A stretch of 26,330 bases of DNA from JAAYZK01 sp964535025 (GTDB taxonomy: Bacteria; Planctomycetota; Phycisphaerae; SM23-33; FEN-1343), in assembly GCA_964535025.1 (NCBI GenBank), contig CAZHRW010000064.1, positions 1 through 26,330 on the forward strand, read 5' to 3'. The notes beneath the pieces were generated by a model, which was given only the letters and a program-made list of their open reading frames with translations, was not told the origin of the DNA and did not search any database. The position numbers were made by a program, and so were the translations under genes. Positions 1 to 7,284 of the stretch are shown one piece after another; the first letter of the stretch is position 1, and every line of letters starts with the position of its first letter.

Positions 1-521
1 GCGGCGGGGGTGTTGACGACGATGTAGTCCAGGCCCTTGGCCGTGAGCTTCTGGCGGGCGACACCGTCGGGATCGACGTCGGCGACGGCGAAGCCGATCA
101 CCATCTGCCCCGGTCGCCGGCGGGCGGCGAGGGCGGCCAGGAGGTCGTCGGTGGGGGTCAGCTCCAACATCACGGGGCCGGATGCGCGGCGGAGTTTGGT
201 GGCGGACGGGGCGGCGACGGTGAAATCGCCGACCGCCGCGGCCATGACCAGCACGTCGCAGCGGTCGAAATGCTCATCCAGGGCACGCTTCAAATCGGCC
301 ACGGTCACGAAGGGCACCACGGCGACCTTCGGCGGGGCGGCCAGGGCGACCGGGCCGGTCAGGAGCGTCACCCCATGTCCGGCCGCCGCCGCCGCGTCGG
401 CGACGGCGTAGCCCATCTTGCCGCTGGAGGCGTTGGTGATGAAGCGGACCGGATCGATCGGCTCGCGTGTGGGCCCGGCCGTCACCAGGACGTTGCGCCG
501 GCGGCAGGACGCGGCAGCCAC
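1..521 (-). CDS. coaB: Phosphopantothenate--cysteine ligase (CoaB), 3' part outside window
   Basis: This is the CoaB step of coenzyme A synthesis, joining cysteine to 4'-phosphopantothenate with CTP. Translating the minus strand from a GTG at 521-519 gives an N-terminus with the CoaB signature GPTREPIDPVRFITNASSGKMG. Further on comes the stretch ARQKLTAKGLDYIVVN, the conserved K-x-K-x-x-D-x-I-V-x-N type segment of the CTP site. About 173 codons are visible and the gene runs off the left edge. The GTG lies 3 nt after the coaC stop, with GGAG inside the end of coaC as ribosome binding site, so translation is probably coupled. In most bacteria CoaB is the C-terminal half of a bifunctional CoaBC; here the two halves are separate genes. 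Identity is sure; the start codon is a little less so. Confidence 0.9.
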   Translation of the reverse strand, partial: MAAASCRRRNVLVTAGPTREPIDPVRFITNASSGKMGYAVADAAAAAGHGVTLLTGPVALAAPPKVAVVPFVTVADLKRALDEHFDRCDVLVMAAAVGDFTVAAPSATKLRRASGPVMLELTPTDDLLAALAARRRPGQMVIGFAVADVDPDGVARQKLTAKGLDYIVVNTPA

Positions 522-524
522 GGG

Positions 525-1091
525 TCACTCCGTCAGCAGCGCGACGATCGCGCCGAGGATCTCGTCGGGCTCGGCCATTCGCCCGGCCCCGACCGTCCCG
601 CACGCCAGGCGGCCTTCGTTGGGGCCGATCGTGTCGACCCCCAGTTCGCTCAGGCGGGTGACGTTGCTCAGCACGACGGGGCTGTTCCACATCTGCGTGT
701 TCATCGCCGGCGCCAGCAGGACCCGCGTGGAGGCCATGGCGGTCATCGCCAGCGTGGAGACCAGATCGTCGGCGATTCCGGCGGCCATCTTGCCGATGAT
801 GTTGGCCGTCGCGGGGGCGATCACCAGCACCTCCGCCCGGTCGATGAGGGCGATGTGCTGGGGGTCGTAGCGTTCGACGGTCGACCACAGGCTCGTGTAG
901 ACCGGCCGGCAGGTGAGGCTCTGGAAGGTCAGCGGCGCCACGAACCGTTGGGCGCCGTCGGTCATCGCGACGGTCACCCCCGCGCCGGCCTGCGTCAGTT
1001 GCGAGGCCAGGGCGGCGGCCTTGTAGCAGGCGATCCCGCCGGTGACCGCCAGCAGGACCTCGTGGCTGTCCAATGTCGCTGGGGCGTTCAT
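525..1091 (-). CDS. coaC: Phosphopantothenoylcysteine decarboxylase (CoaC), separate from CoaB
   Basis: This FMN-dependent flavoprotein decarboxylates phosphopantothenoylcysteine to phosphopantetheine in CoA synthesis. The 188 residues show the HFCD-fold hallmarks: LLAVTGGIACYKAA at 13-26 (flavin/phosphate loop), His79 in the position of the catalytic histidine, the PAMN motif at 128-131, and the flexible substrate-clamp segment ACGTVGAGRM at 163-172 with the reactive Cys164. The length fits a stand-alone CoaC rather than a fused CoaBC, because the frame stops at 525 before the CoaB motifs, which continue in another frame from a GTG. It starts 7 nt after rpoZ, in the common order gmk-rpoZ-coaBC. 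Confidence 0.95.
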   Translation of the reverse strand: MNAPATLDSHEVLLAVTGGIACYKAAALASQLTQAGAGVTVAMTDGAQRFVAPLTFQSLTCRPVYTSLWSTVERYDPQHIALIDRAEVLVIAPATANIIGKMAAGIADDLVSTLAMTAMASTRVLLAPAMNTQMWNSPVVLSNVTRLSELGVDTIGPNEGRLACGTVGAGRMAEPDEILGAIVALLTE

Positions 1092-1098
1092 TGCAGGG

Positions 1099-1323
1099 TC
1101 ACACGTCGAGCCTGGTGACGTCCGACTTGTCGTAGTCGATGGCGATCTTGTCGGCGAGGATCTCCTCGATCACCAGTTCCATGTCGGTCATGCCCGGCTT
1201 GCGGTCGACCAGCGGGCGGGCGCCTTCGAGCAGCTCCGTCAGGCGGCGCTGGATGAGGGCCGTCAGGCGGAACCTGCCGCCGACCTTGTCGATCAGTTCT
1301 TCGTGCCGCAGGGCTTCAATCAT
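1099..1323 (-). CDS. rpoZ: RNA polymerase omega subunit
   Basis: A 74-residue protein starting MIEALRHEELIDKVGGRFRLTALIQRRLTELLEGARPLV. This matches the omega core, in which the conserved segment after the first helix (GGRFRLTALIQRRLTEL) corresponds to the family's 'NRFELVLLAAKRARQL'. Omega binds the beta' subunit and helps assemble RNA polymerase. Its place between gmk and coaC is the typical genomic position and supports the call. Its ATG lies 1 nt after the gmk stop, so it is probably translated from the same mRNA by coupling. It is somewhat divergent, as omega often is in planctomycetes, which lowers certainty slightly. Confidence 0.85.
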   Translation of the reverse strand: MIEALRHEELIDKVGGRFRLTALIQRRLTELLEGARPLVDRKPGMTDMELVIEEILADKIAIDYDKSDVTRLDV

Positions 1324-1324
1324 G

Positions 1325-1915
1325 CTAGGCGTTCTCCTGTCGGATCAGCTCGACGACCTGGCATACCGCCTCGTAAAGGTCGTCGTTGATCACCTCGTGA
1401 TTATAACGCCCGCTGTCGCGGGCCATTCGGATTTCCTGGTGCGCCTTGGCCAGCCGTCGTTCGATCGCGTCCGGCGCGTCGGTGCCGCGATCGGTCAGGC
1501 GGCGGCGCAGTTCCGCGTCGTTGGGCGCCGTGATCAGGATCAGCCGTGCCGACGGCCGGCGCCGGGCCACCTGCAGTCCGCCCTGGACGTCGATCTCGAG
1601 GATCACGATCCGCCCGGCCGCCAGGGCCGCGTCCACCGCCGCCGCGTCGGTCCCGTAGTAGTGGCCGTGGACCTCCGCCCATTCCAGCAGGGCCCCGTCT
1701 TCGATCATCCGCTTGAACGTCTCGACGCTCACGAACCGGTAGTCGACCCCGTCCCGCTCGCCGGGCCGGGGCGCGCGGGTCGTCACCGACACGCTGACGA
1801 CCGCCCGGTCGACCGTCTCGAGCACCTGCCGGACGATCGTGCCCTTGCCCACCCCGGACGGGCCGCTGATGACCACCAGGCGGCCCGGCGTCGCTGTCGC
1901 ATCGGCGTTGGCCAT
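1325..1915 (-). CDS. gmk: Guanylate kinase
   Basis: Phosphorylates GMP to GDP with ATP, an essential step of guanine nucleotide supply in the cytoplasm. The 196-residue protein has the P-loop GPSGVGKGT at 18-26 and the GMP-binding stretch SVTTRAPRPGERDGVDYRFVS. It also has the lid and second GMP-site segment WAEVHGHYYGTD, and ILEIDVQGG (Walker B-like, with the Asp that contacts GMP). Length is normal for bacterial Gmk. The start codon lies 1 nt after the yicC stop, and the stop lies 1 nt before the rpoZ start. That packing is a good sign that yicC, gmk, rpoZ, coaC and coaB are one transcript. Confidence 0.97.
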   Translation of the reverse strand: MANADATATPGRLVVISGPSGVGKGTIVRQVLETVDRAVVSVSVTTRAPRPGERDGVDYRFVSVETFKRMIEDGALLEWAEVHGHYYGTDAAAVDAALAAGRIVILEIDVQGGLQVARRRPSARLILITAPNDAELRRRLTDRGTDAPDAIERRLAKAHQEIRMARDSGRYNHEVINDDLYEAVCQVVELIRQENA

Positions 1916-1916
1916 C

Positions 1917-2789
1917 CTATTCGACGTTCTGCACCTGTTCCTTGATCCGGTCGATGGCGGTCTTGATCTCGACGATCGCCCGGGCGATCTCGGCGTCGTT
2001 GGCCTTCGAGCCCATCGTGTTGGCTTCCCGGAGCATCTCCTGGCTGATGAAGTCCAGCTTCCGCCCCGGCGCCTCGTCCCCGTCGGTCGTCCGGCGAAAC
2101 TGCTCGAGGTGGCTGCGCAGGCGGGCGATCTCCTCGTTGATGTCGCTTCGCTCGGCGAAGACCGCCACCTCCCGCAGCAGGTCCGGCTCGCTGACGGTCA
2201 GCCGGGCGGCGGCGACCAGTTCGTTCACCCGCGCCGTCAGCCGCTGGTGGTAGTCGGCGACCACCTGCGTGGTTCGCGGCTCGATGCGGGCGAGCTGGGC
2301 CTCGATCGCGTCGCACTGGGCGAGCAGGTCCGCCTGGAGGGCCCGGCCCTCGTCGCGGCGCATGGTCAGCAGGGCGTCGATCGCCTCGTCGAGCGCGCCG
2401 AACAGCGCCTCGCCCGTCGCTTCGCGGAAGTCCTCGGCCTCCGGCGGCTCGCAGACGGCCGGCAGGGCGAGCATCGTGCCGACGTCGACGCGGGCCTCCT
2501 CGCCCAGCACGGCCCGGGCCTGTCGGAGGTAGTTCCGCAGGACCTCGGCGTTGACGGTGTGGGCCGCCGCGGCGCTCTTGACCCGCATGCGGGCCGTCAG
2601 TTGCACCGAGCCGCGACCGAGCCGCTCGCGCAGGCGTTTCTCGATCTCGGCCTCGCCGCCGGCCCAGAGCTCCGGCAGGCGGATGGAGGCCTTGAAGTAG
2701 CGCCCGTTGACGCTGCGGAGTTCGACGCCGTAATCGACGCCCTCCGCCACCACCTGGGCGCTGCCGTACCCGGTCATCGAGCGCAACAT
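1917..2789 (-). CDS. yicC: YicC/YloC-family endoribonuclease
   Basis: A 290-residue member of the YicC family, whose E. coli representative is an endoribonuclease acting in RNA decay. The N-terminus MLRSMTGYGSA and the following VELRSVNGRYFKASIRLPE are the family signature. The C-terminal DUF1732 part is seen in FISQEMLREANTMGSKANDAEI, near 250-270. The frame is open for 38 codons upstream, but ATG 2789-2787 is chosen because MLRSMTGYG is the universal family start and GAGGAG lies 5-6 nt before it. It sits 16 nt after secG and 1 nt before gmk; a yicC-gmk-rpoZ order is widespread in bacteria. Confidence 0.95.
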   Translation of the reverse strand: MLRSMTGYGSAQVVAEGVDYGVELRSVNGRYFKASIRLPELWAGGEAEIEKRLRERLGRGSVQLTARMRVKSAAAAHTVNAEVLRNYLRQARAVLGEEARVDVGTMLALPAVCEPPEAEDFREATGEALFGALDEAIDALLTMRRDEGRALQADLLAQCDAIEAQLARIEPRTTQVVADYHQRLTARVNELVAAARLTVSEPDLLREVAVFAERSDINEEIARLRSHLEQFRRTTDGDEAPGRKLDFISQEMLREANTMGSKANDAEIARAIVEIKTAIDRIKEQVQNVE

Positions 2790-2805
2790 GCGTTCTCCTC
2801 GGCCC

Positions 2806-3297
2806 TCAGGACTCGTTGTCCGCCTCGTCGGCGTCGTCGGGCGTTTCAGCCGCGTCGCCGTCGGCGGGCGGGGTGTCCGTGTCCGTGGCGGGCGCATCGC
2901 CATCGGCCTCGGCCTCGCCGGCGTCGGTCTCGTCCTGGTCGGCCGGTGCGGTTTCGGCCGGCAGCGTTGTCGGCGGCGTGGTCTGCTCGGCCTGCTCGGC
3001 CGGGGGCTGCCGGTCGCCGTCGCCGGTCTCGTCGGCCTGTTGCTCGGCGGCGGCCGCCGGCGGCGGCGTCTCGGGCCGGAAGCGCCGGACCATGACGGTG
3101 GTGACCAGCAGGAACAGCACTACCAGCACGACGGTGATCCAGGTGAACATGTCGCCGGTGCGGCTGCCGAAGGCCGAATGGCCGCCCACGCCGCCGAAGG
3201 CGCCGCTCAGGCCGCCGCCACGACCTTTCTGCAGCAGCACCACGCCGATCAGGAAGATGCAGATCAGGATGAACAGGATCGCCAGAATGATATCCAT
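2806..3297 (-). CDS. secG: SecG preprotein translocase subunit with long acidic C-terminal tail
   Basis: SecG is the small subunit of the SecYEG channel in the inner membrane. Residues 1-75 are a complete SecG: a first membrane helix (about 3-22), the signature loop QKGRGGGLSGAFGG (about 23-36), and a second helix (about 52-70). Residues 76-163 form an extra tail very rich in Asp, Glu, Ala, Pro and Thr, with no recognisable domain and probably disordered. Typical SecG is 75-110 residues, so the tail roughly doubles the protein. It lies 39 nt downstream of tpiA; tpiA-secG is a frequent neighbour pair. The ATG has only a weak upstream Shine-Dalgarno sequence. Confidence 0.92.
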   Translation of the reverse strand: MDIILAILFILICIFLIGVVLLQKGRGGGLSGAFGGVGGHSAFGSRTGDMFTWITVVLVVLFLLVTTVMVRRFRPETPPPAAAAEQQADETGDGDRQPPAEQAEQTTPPTTLPAETAPADQDETDAGEAEADGDAPATDTDTPPADGDAAETPDDADEADNES

Positions 3298-3336
3298 CGT
3301 AGGTCTCGCTCGTTAACGGGTCGTGTCCGATTCTCG

Positions 3337-4101
3337 TTACTGCCCGGCGCCGGCGGCGACGATGCCGGCGAAGTCGTCGGCCTTCAGCGCCGCGCCGCCC
3401 ACCAGGGCGCCGTCGATATCCTCGCAGGCCAGCAGGTCCCCGGCGTTGCCGGGCTTGACCGACCCGCCGTATTGAATACGGGTGGCCTGGGCGACGGTTT
3501 GGTTGAACAGCTCGGCCAGGAGGGTGCGGATCATCGCGTGGACCGCCTGGGCCTGCTCGACGGTGGCCACCTCGCCGGTGCCGATCGCCCAGACCGGCTC
3601 GTAGGCGATGGTGACGCGGGCCATGTCGTCGGCGGCGACGCCCTGGAGGCCCAGCTTCACCTGGCGGGCGACCACGTCGTCGGTTCGGCCGGCCTTGCGC
3701 TGCTCGAGCAGCTCGCCGACGCAGAGGATGCACTTGAGCCCGTCGGCGAGCATCTTGAGCACCTTGCGGTTGATCAGTTCATCGTCCTCGCCGAGGATGT
3801 GGCGGCGCTCGCTGTGGCCGAGGATCACGTAGGTGCACCCGACGTCGGCGAGCATGGCCCCCGACAGTTCGCCGGTGTAGGCGCCGTTGTCCTCATACCA
3901 GGCATTCTGGGCCCCCAGGGCGATGGCCGAGCCGCGGAGGATGTCCCGCACCGTCGTCAGATAGACCGATGGGGGGCAGACGGCCAGGTCGGCCGCGTCG
4001 GCGGTGCCCAGCCGGGCGACGAGGTCGGTCGCCAGGGCGGTCGCCTCAACGGTCGACGTGTTCATTTTCCAATTGCCTGCGATGAAAAGCCTGCGAGCCA
4101 T
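3337..4101 (-). CDS. tpiA: Triosephosphate isomerase
   Basis: Interconverts dihydroxyacetone phosphate and glyceraldehyde 3-phosphate in glycolysis and gluconeogenesis. The 254-residue TIM barrel carries all catalytic parts: NWKMN with Lys12, the electrophilic His96 in GHSERR, the base Glu168 in YEPVWAIGTG, the following flexible loop 6, and the phosphate-gripping YGGSVKPGN (211-219) and GALVGGAAL (231-239). The frame is open far upstream, but ATG 4101-4099 gives the standard N-terminus (MARRLFIAGNWKMN). It has GGAG immediately after the aroF stop codon as ribosome binding site. The aroF stop and this start are 11 nt apart. Confidence 0.97.
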   Translation of the reverse strand: MARRLFIAGNWKMNTSTVEATALATDLVARLGTADAADLAVCPPSVYLTTVRDILRGSAIALGAQNAWYEDNGAYTGELSGAMLADVGCTYVILGHSERRHILGEDDELINRKVLKMLADGLKCILCVGELLEQRKAGRTDDVVARQVKLGLQGVAADDMARVTIAYEPVWAIGTGEVATVEQAQAVHAMIRTLLAELFNQTVAQATRIQYGGSVKPGNAGDLLACEDIDGALVGGAALKADDFAGIVAAGAGQ

Positions 4102-4112
4102 GTTTTTTCTCC

Positions 4113-5156
4113 TTATTCGCTTTTTCCTGCGTCGTTTCTCGCCGGAACGATCTGGCGCCCCAGCGCCTGGGTCACGGCTGCCAGCTGCCGGGTCATCTCG
4201 GCGAACATCTCCGGCAGCAGGGCCTGGGGGCCGTCGCAGAGGGCGGCCTCGGGCTGGTCGTGGACCTCGACGATGACCCCGTCGGCGCCGGCGGCGACGC
4301 CGGCCAGCGCCAGGGCGGTGACGTACTCGCGGCGGCCGCAGGCGTGTGAGGGGTCGACGATGACCGGCAGGTGCGTGTTGTGCTTGATCACCGGCACCGC
4401 CGAGACGTCGAAGGTGTAGCGCAGCTCCGTCTCGAAGGTCTTGATCCCGCGCTCGCACAGCACCAGCGACCGGTTGCCGCGACCGAGGACGTACTCGGCG
4501 CTCATCAGGAACTCCCGGACCGTCGTGGCGAAGCCGCGCTTGAGCAGTACGGGCCGCTGCGTCTCGCCCACGGCGGCCAGGAGGTTGAAGTTCTGGACGT
4601 TGCGGGCGCCGATCTGGATCATGTCGGCGTATTGGGCGACGACCTCGACGTCGGCGATGGTCATGACCTCGGTCACCACCGGCATGTTGAACGTATCACC
4701 GGCCTCGCGGAGCAGTTCGAGCCCCTCGACGCCGAGCCCCTGGAACGAGTAGGGGCTCGTGCGGGGCTTGAAGGCCCCTCCGCGGAGGATGGCGGCCCCG
4801 CGGGCGCGGACCGCCTCGGCGATCCGCCAGAGCGACTCGCGCGATTCGATCGCGCAGGGCCCGCCGAGGACGGTCACCCCGCTGCCGATGGGCACGCCGG
4901 CGACGTCGACGACCGAATCGGCCCGGTGGAACTCGCGGCTGGCGAGCTTGTAGGGCTTCATGATCGGCACGACCTGCTCGACGGCCTCGATGGCCTCGAG
5001 GATGGCCTGGTGCTCGGGCTGCTTGTCGCCGATCGCCCCGATGATCGTGCAGAACTCGCCCTGACTGAGGTGCGCCGCCAGCCCCAGCGACGCGATCCGC
5101 TCGCACACGTGGTCGATCTGGGCCTGGGTGGCCCCCTGTTCCATGACGACGATCAT
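4113..5156 (-). CDS. aroF: 3-deoxy-7-phosphoheptulonate (DAHP) synthase, type I-beta with ferredoxin-like regulatory domain
   Basis: Condenses phosphoenolpyruvate and erythrose 4-phosphate, the first step of the shikimate pathway. Residues 1-70 form the ferredoxin-like regulatory domain seen in Thermotoga-type enzymes. The barrel follows with GPCAIES (99-105, metal-binding Cys101), GGAFKPRTSPYSFQG (126-140), IQIGARNVQNF (180-190), LLKRGF, and the metal-site His and Asp/Glu residues in IVDPSHACGRREYV and GVIVEVHDQPEAALCDGPQ. Length 347 matches the I-beta subfamily; no chorismate mutase domain is fused. Directly upstream on the same strand is pheA, so entry to and exit from chorismate metabolism are co-transcribed. 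Its AAGGAA ribosome site lies within a 25-bp repeat shared with the pheA 3' end. Confidence 0.96.
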   Translation of the reverse strand: MIVVMEQGATQAQIDHVCERIASLGLAAHLSQGEFCTIIGAIGDKQPEHQAILEAIEAVEQVVPIMKPYKLASREFHRADSVVDVAGVPIGSGVTVLGGPCAIESRESLWRIAEAVRARGAAILRGGAFKPRTSPYSFQGLGVEGLELLREAGDTFNMPVVTEVMTIADVEVVAQYADMIQIGARNVQNFNLLAAVGETQRPVLLKRGFATTVREFLMSAEYVLGRGNRSLVLCERGIKTFETELRYTFDVSAVPVIKHNTHLPVIVDPSHACGRREYVTALALAGVAAGADGVIVEVHDQPEAALCDGPQALLPEMFAEMTRQLAAVTQALGRQIVPARNDAGKSE

Positions 5157-5265
5157 CTCAGATGGCTTCCTTGGTTTTGGGACGGCCCCAACCGGTCTTC
5201 GGCGGCTTGGTCAACTCCATGGTCTGGTGATCTCCGCTGCCTCAGATGGCTTCCTTGGCCTTGGG
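5157..5265. repeat. 25-bp direct repeat flanking the pheA-aroF junction
   Basis: Positions 5157-5181 and 5241-5265 are the same 25-bp segment with two differences (GG versus AA, read on the minus strand). The minus-strand core is CCAAGGAAGCCATCTGAG, which holds an AAGGAA Shine-Dalgarno, the codons for KEAI, and a TGA. The right copy ends pheA; the left copy ends the mini-ORF and supplies the ribosome site of aroF. The copies are 84 bp apart, an exact multiple of three. This looks like a small tandem duplication. Confidence 0.85.
5158..5220 (-). CDS. Possible 20-codon mini-ORF between pheA and aroF
   Basis: Between pheA and aroF an ATG at 5220-5218 opens a short frame encoding MELTKPPKTGWGRPKTKEAI, then a TGA separated by one base from the aroF ATG. 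The last eight residues (PKTKEAI preceded by R) echo the pheA C-terminus FPKAKEAI, because a 25-bp DNA segment including the stop codon is repeated. A GGAG lies about 11 nt before the ATG, rather far. It could be a coupling leader for aroF or simply a relic of a small duplication. It is not rich in Phe or Tyr, so it is not an obvious attenuation leader. Expression is unproven. Confidence 0.3.
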   Translation of the reverse strand: MELTKPPKTGWGRPKTKEAI

Positions 5266-6336
5266 AAAGCTGCCCAGGACGTTGAACGCCAGGCAGTGTT
5301 CCTTGGCTTCGGCGATGGCGGCGCGGAAGTTCTCCGCGTCGCTGTGGCCGTCGCAGTCGACGAAGAAGGTGTATTCCCAGTTCCGCCGCTTGCTGGGGCG
5401 GGTGTCGATGTTGGTCATGTTGATCCCGTGGCGGCGGAAGACGTCGAGGACCTCGACCAGCGCCCCGGGCTTGTGGGCCGTGTTGAACATCAGGGCCGTC
5501 TTGTCGTCGCCGGTGACGCCGGTGGGCCGGGTGCCGATGACGAAGAAGCGGGTCTGGTTGTCGGGGTTGTCCTCGATGTTGGCGAAGACGATCTTCAGGT
5601 TGTACAGCTCGGCCGCCAGGGCCGAGCCGATGGCGGCCAGCCCGTGCTGCTTGGCGGCCATGTCGGCGGCCTTGGAGGTGGAGGCCACGGGGATCAGGTC
5701 GACCTTGTGGAACTGCGCGCCCAGCCAGTTGCGGCACTGGGCGAAGACCTCCGGCTTGGAGGCGACCATGGTGATCTGCTCGGGCGGACAGTTGGCCAGC
5801 AAGTTGTGGTGGATCTCGACCATCACCTCGGCCACCACGCACACGTCGGCGTCGGCGAACGAATCCAGCGTGTCGACGATCCCGCCGCCGATGCTGTTCT
5901 CGATGGGCACCACGCCGAGGTCCACGTGCCCGCGGCGGACCTCATCGAACGCGGCGCGGATGTCGGTGACCGGCAGGTACTCCACCGAGGCGCCGAACTT
6001 GCGCATCGCCGCCAGGTGGCTGAAACTGCCCTCCGGGCCCAGATAGGCGATCCGCAGGGGTTTTTCCAGGGCGAACGACCCGCTCATCATCTCCCGCCAG
6101 ATCGCCGTCAGCGTCCGGTCGGGCAGCGGGCCGTCGTTCAGCGCGCGGACCCGCTGGAGCACCTCGTGCTCCCGGTCCGGCGCGTAGACGGCCGTGCCGC
6201 TGTGCTGCTTGGCCTTGCCCACGCGGACGACGATCTCCGCGCGGCGGTTCAGCAGCCGCACCAGCTCGGCGTCGACCGCGTCGATCTCGGTCCGAAGCGC
6301 CGCCAGCGATTCGCCTTGCGATGATTGTTTACTCAT
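5242..6336 (-). CDS. pheA: Bifunctional chorismate mutase/prephenate dehydratase (P-protein)
   Basis: Converts chorismate to prephenate and then to phenylpyruvate, the route to phenylalanine. Three domains are visible in 364 residues. An AroQ-type chorismate mutase spans about 10-88 (LAALRTEIDAVDAELVRLLNRRAEI...VGKAK). Prephenate dehydratase spans about 94-270 (YLGPEGSFSH at 98-106, the TRFFVIG motif at 262-268). An ACT regulatory domain spans about 280-360, with GALV at 291-294 and DTRPSKR at 311-317 in place of the usual ESRP, so phenylalanine feedback is likely. ATG 6336 is chosen; a GTG at 6366 in frame would add ten unconserved residues. It is the first gene of the minus-strand operon. 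Confidence 0.95.
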   Translation of the reverse strand: MSKQSSQGESLAALRTEIDAVDAELVRLLNRRAEIVVRVGKAKQHSGTAVYAPDREHEVLQRVRALNDGPLPDRTLTAIWREMMSGSFALEKPLRIAYLGPEGSFSHLAAMRKFGASVEYLPVTDIRAAFDEVRRGHVDLGVVPIENSIGGGIVDTLDSFADADVCVVAEVMVEIHHNLLANCPPEQITMVASKPEVFAQCRNWLGAQFHKVDLIPVASTSKAADMAAKQHGLAAIGSALAAELYNLKIVFANIEDNPDNQTRFFVIGTRPTGVTGDDKTALMFNTAHKPGALVEVLDVFRRHGINMTNIDTRPSKRRNWEYTFFVDCDGHSDAENFRAAIAEAKEHCLAFNVLGSFPKAKEAI

Positions 6337-6504
6337 GGCCACTCTCGTCGGGGGAGCCGGGCGCACAGTCTCCCCGTCACAAACAGGAACCCACCTTTGT
6401 AGCCCGCGCGCGGCGGCGGGTCAAGATGCATTTTTGGGCGGGTCGGGGGAAATCCGCCGCGCCGCGGCGGCCGGTGGGCCCTTTCTCCGGCGTGGGGGGT
6501 CGAC

Positions 6505-6510
6505 TATACT
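6505..6510 (+). promoter_or_regulatory. Candidate -10 element immediately before trpF
   Basis: TATACT matches the -10 consensus TATAAT at five of six positions. No convincing -35 lies 16-18 bp upstream. Transcription would begin near 6517, essentially at the trpF ATG, giving a leaderless or nearly leaderless mRNA if the element is real. Confidence 0.35.
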
Positions 6511-6526
6511 GAAGGAGATGAAGCGT

Positions 6527-7204
6527 GTGCGCGTCAAGGTGTGCGGCCTGCGGGACGGCCCGACGGCCGCGAAGATCGCCCGGCGGGGGGCCGACGCGAT
6601 CGGGCTGGTCTTCGCCGACTCCCCGCGGTGGGTCTCCCCGGAGCAGGCCCGCGAGGTCACCGACGCCCTGCCCCCGTTCGTCGCCGCCGTCGGCGTGTTC
6701 GTCGACAGCAGCCCGGCGGTGCTCAACCGCGTCGGTGAGCGGGCGGCCCTGCACTACCTGCAGTTGCACGGCGACGAGCCGCCCGAGATCGTCGCCGAAC
6801 TGGACCGGCCGGTCATCAAGGCCTTCCGCGTCCGCGACGAGCGCTGGCTGGACGATGTCCGCCGCTGGCTGGACGGCGTCGGCGACCGCGGGCGGGTGGC
6901 GGCGGTCCTGCTGGATGCCTACAAACCCGGCGCCCACGGCGGCACGGGCGAACGGTTCAACTGGGAATGGGTCGGCGACGCCCGCGCCGTCGGCGCCCTG
7001 GACGGCCTGCCGCCGATCATCCTGTCGGGCGGGCTGGAGGCCTCGAACGTCCTGACCGCCATCCGGGTGGTTCAGCCCTGGGCGGTCGACGTCTCCAGCG
7101 GGGTGGAAAGCCGACGGGGTATCAAGGATGTTGACAAAGCGAGCCGATTCATCACTACTGTGGTGGACGACGTCCCGGAACTGAATGGGGGATTTTGGAC
7201 ATGA
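6527..7204 (+). CDS. trpF: Phosphoribosylanthranilate isomerase
   Basis: Catalyses the Amadori rearrangement in tryptophan synthesis. The (beta/alpha)8 protein begins RVKVCGLRD, where the Cys is the catalytic base. It has IGLVFADSPRWVS, LQLHGDEPPE, the catalytic-acid Asp in LLDAYKPGAHGGTGERFNW, and the phosphate site ILSGGLEASNV with VDVSSGVESRRGIKD, so it is complete at about 225 residues. The start is uncertain. ATG 6518 directly abuts the AAGGAG at 6512-6517 (zero spacing), whereas GTG 6527 sits 9 nt after it and gives the usual short N-terminus (M-R-V-K-V-C-G). I chose the GTG; if the TATACT at 6505 is the promoter, a leaderless ATG 6518 start is the alternative. It is divergent from pheA and shares no trp neighbours here. 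Confidence 0.93.
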   Translation: MRVKVCGLRDGPTAAKIARRGADAIGLVFADSPRWVSPEQAREVTDALPPFVAAVGVFVDSSPAVLNRVGERAALHYLQLHGDEPPEIVAELDRPVIKAFRVRDERWLDDVRRWLDGVGDRGRVAAVLLDAYKPGAHGGTGERFNWEWVGDARAVGALDGLPPIILSGGLEASNVLTAIRVVQPWAVDVSSGVESRRGIKDVDKASRFITTVVDDVPELNGGFWT

Positions 7205-7284
7205 CCCGCGAGGCAGGGGTTCCCGGCATCCAGCGTCAAACCCGGCGCCGGGGGCGGCGTGAGAGACAGATACGGAGAGAAGGT

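Noticed and set aside
270..1118. Long plus-strand open frames opposite the coa, gmk, yicC and secG genes.
   Set aside because: They are antisense by-products of high GC; the encoded sequences are Arg/Gly/Ala-rich and match no family, while the minus strand encodes clear enzymes.
7205..7284. SAH or SAM riboswitch before ahcY.
   Set aside because: The 80-bp gap is short and I cannot match the conserved core of the SAH riboswitch; only a small CCCGGC/GCCGGG palindrome is visible.
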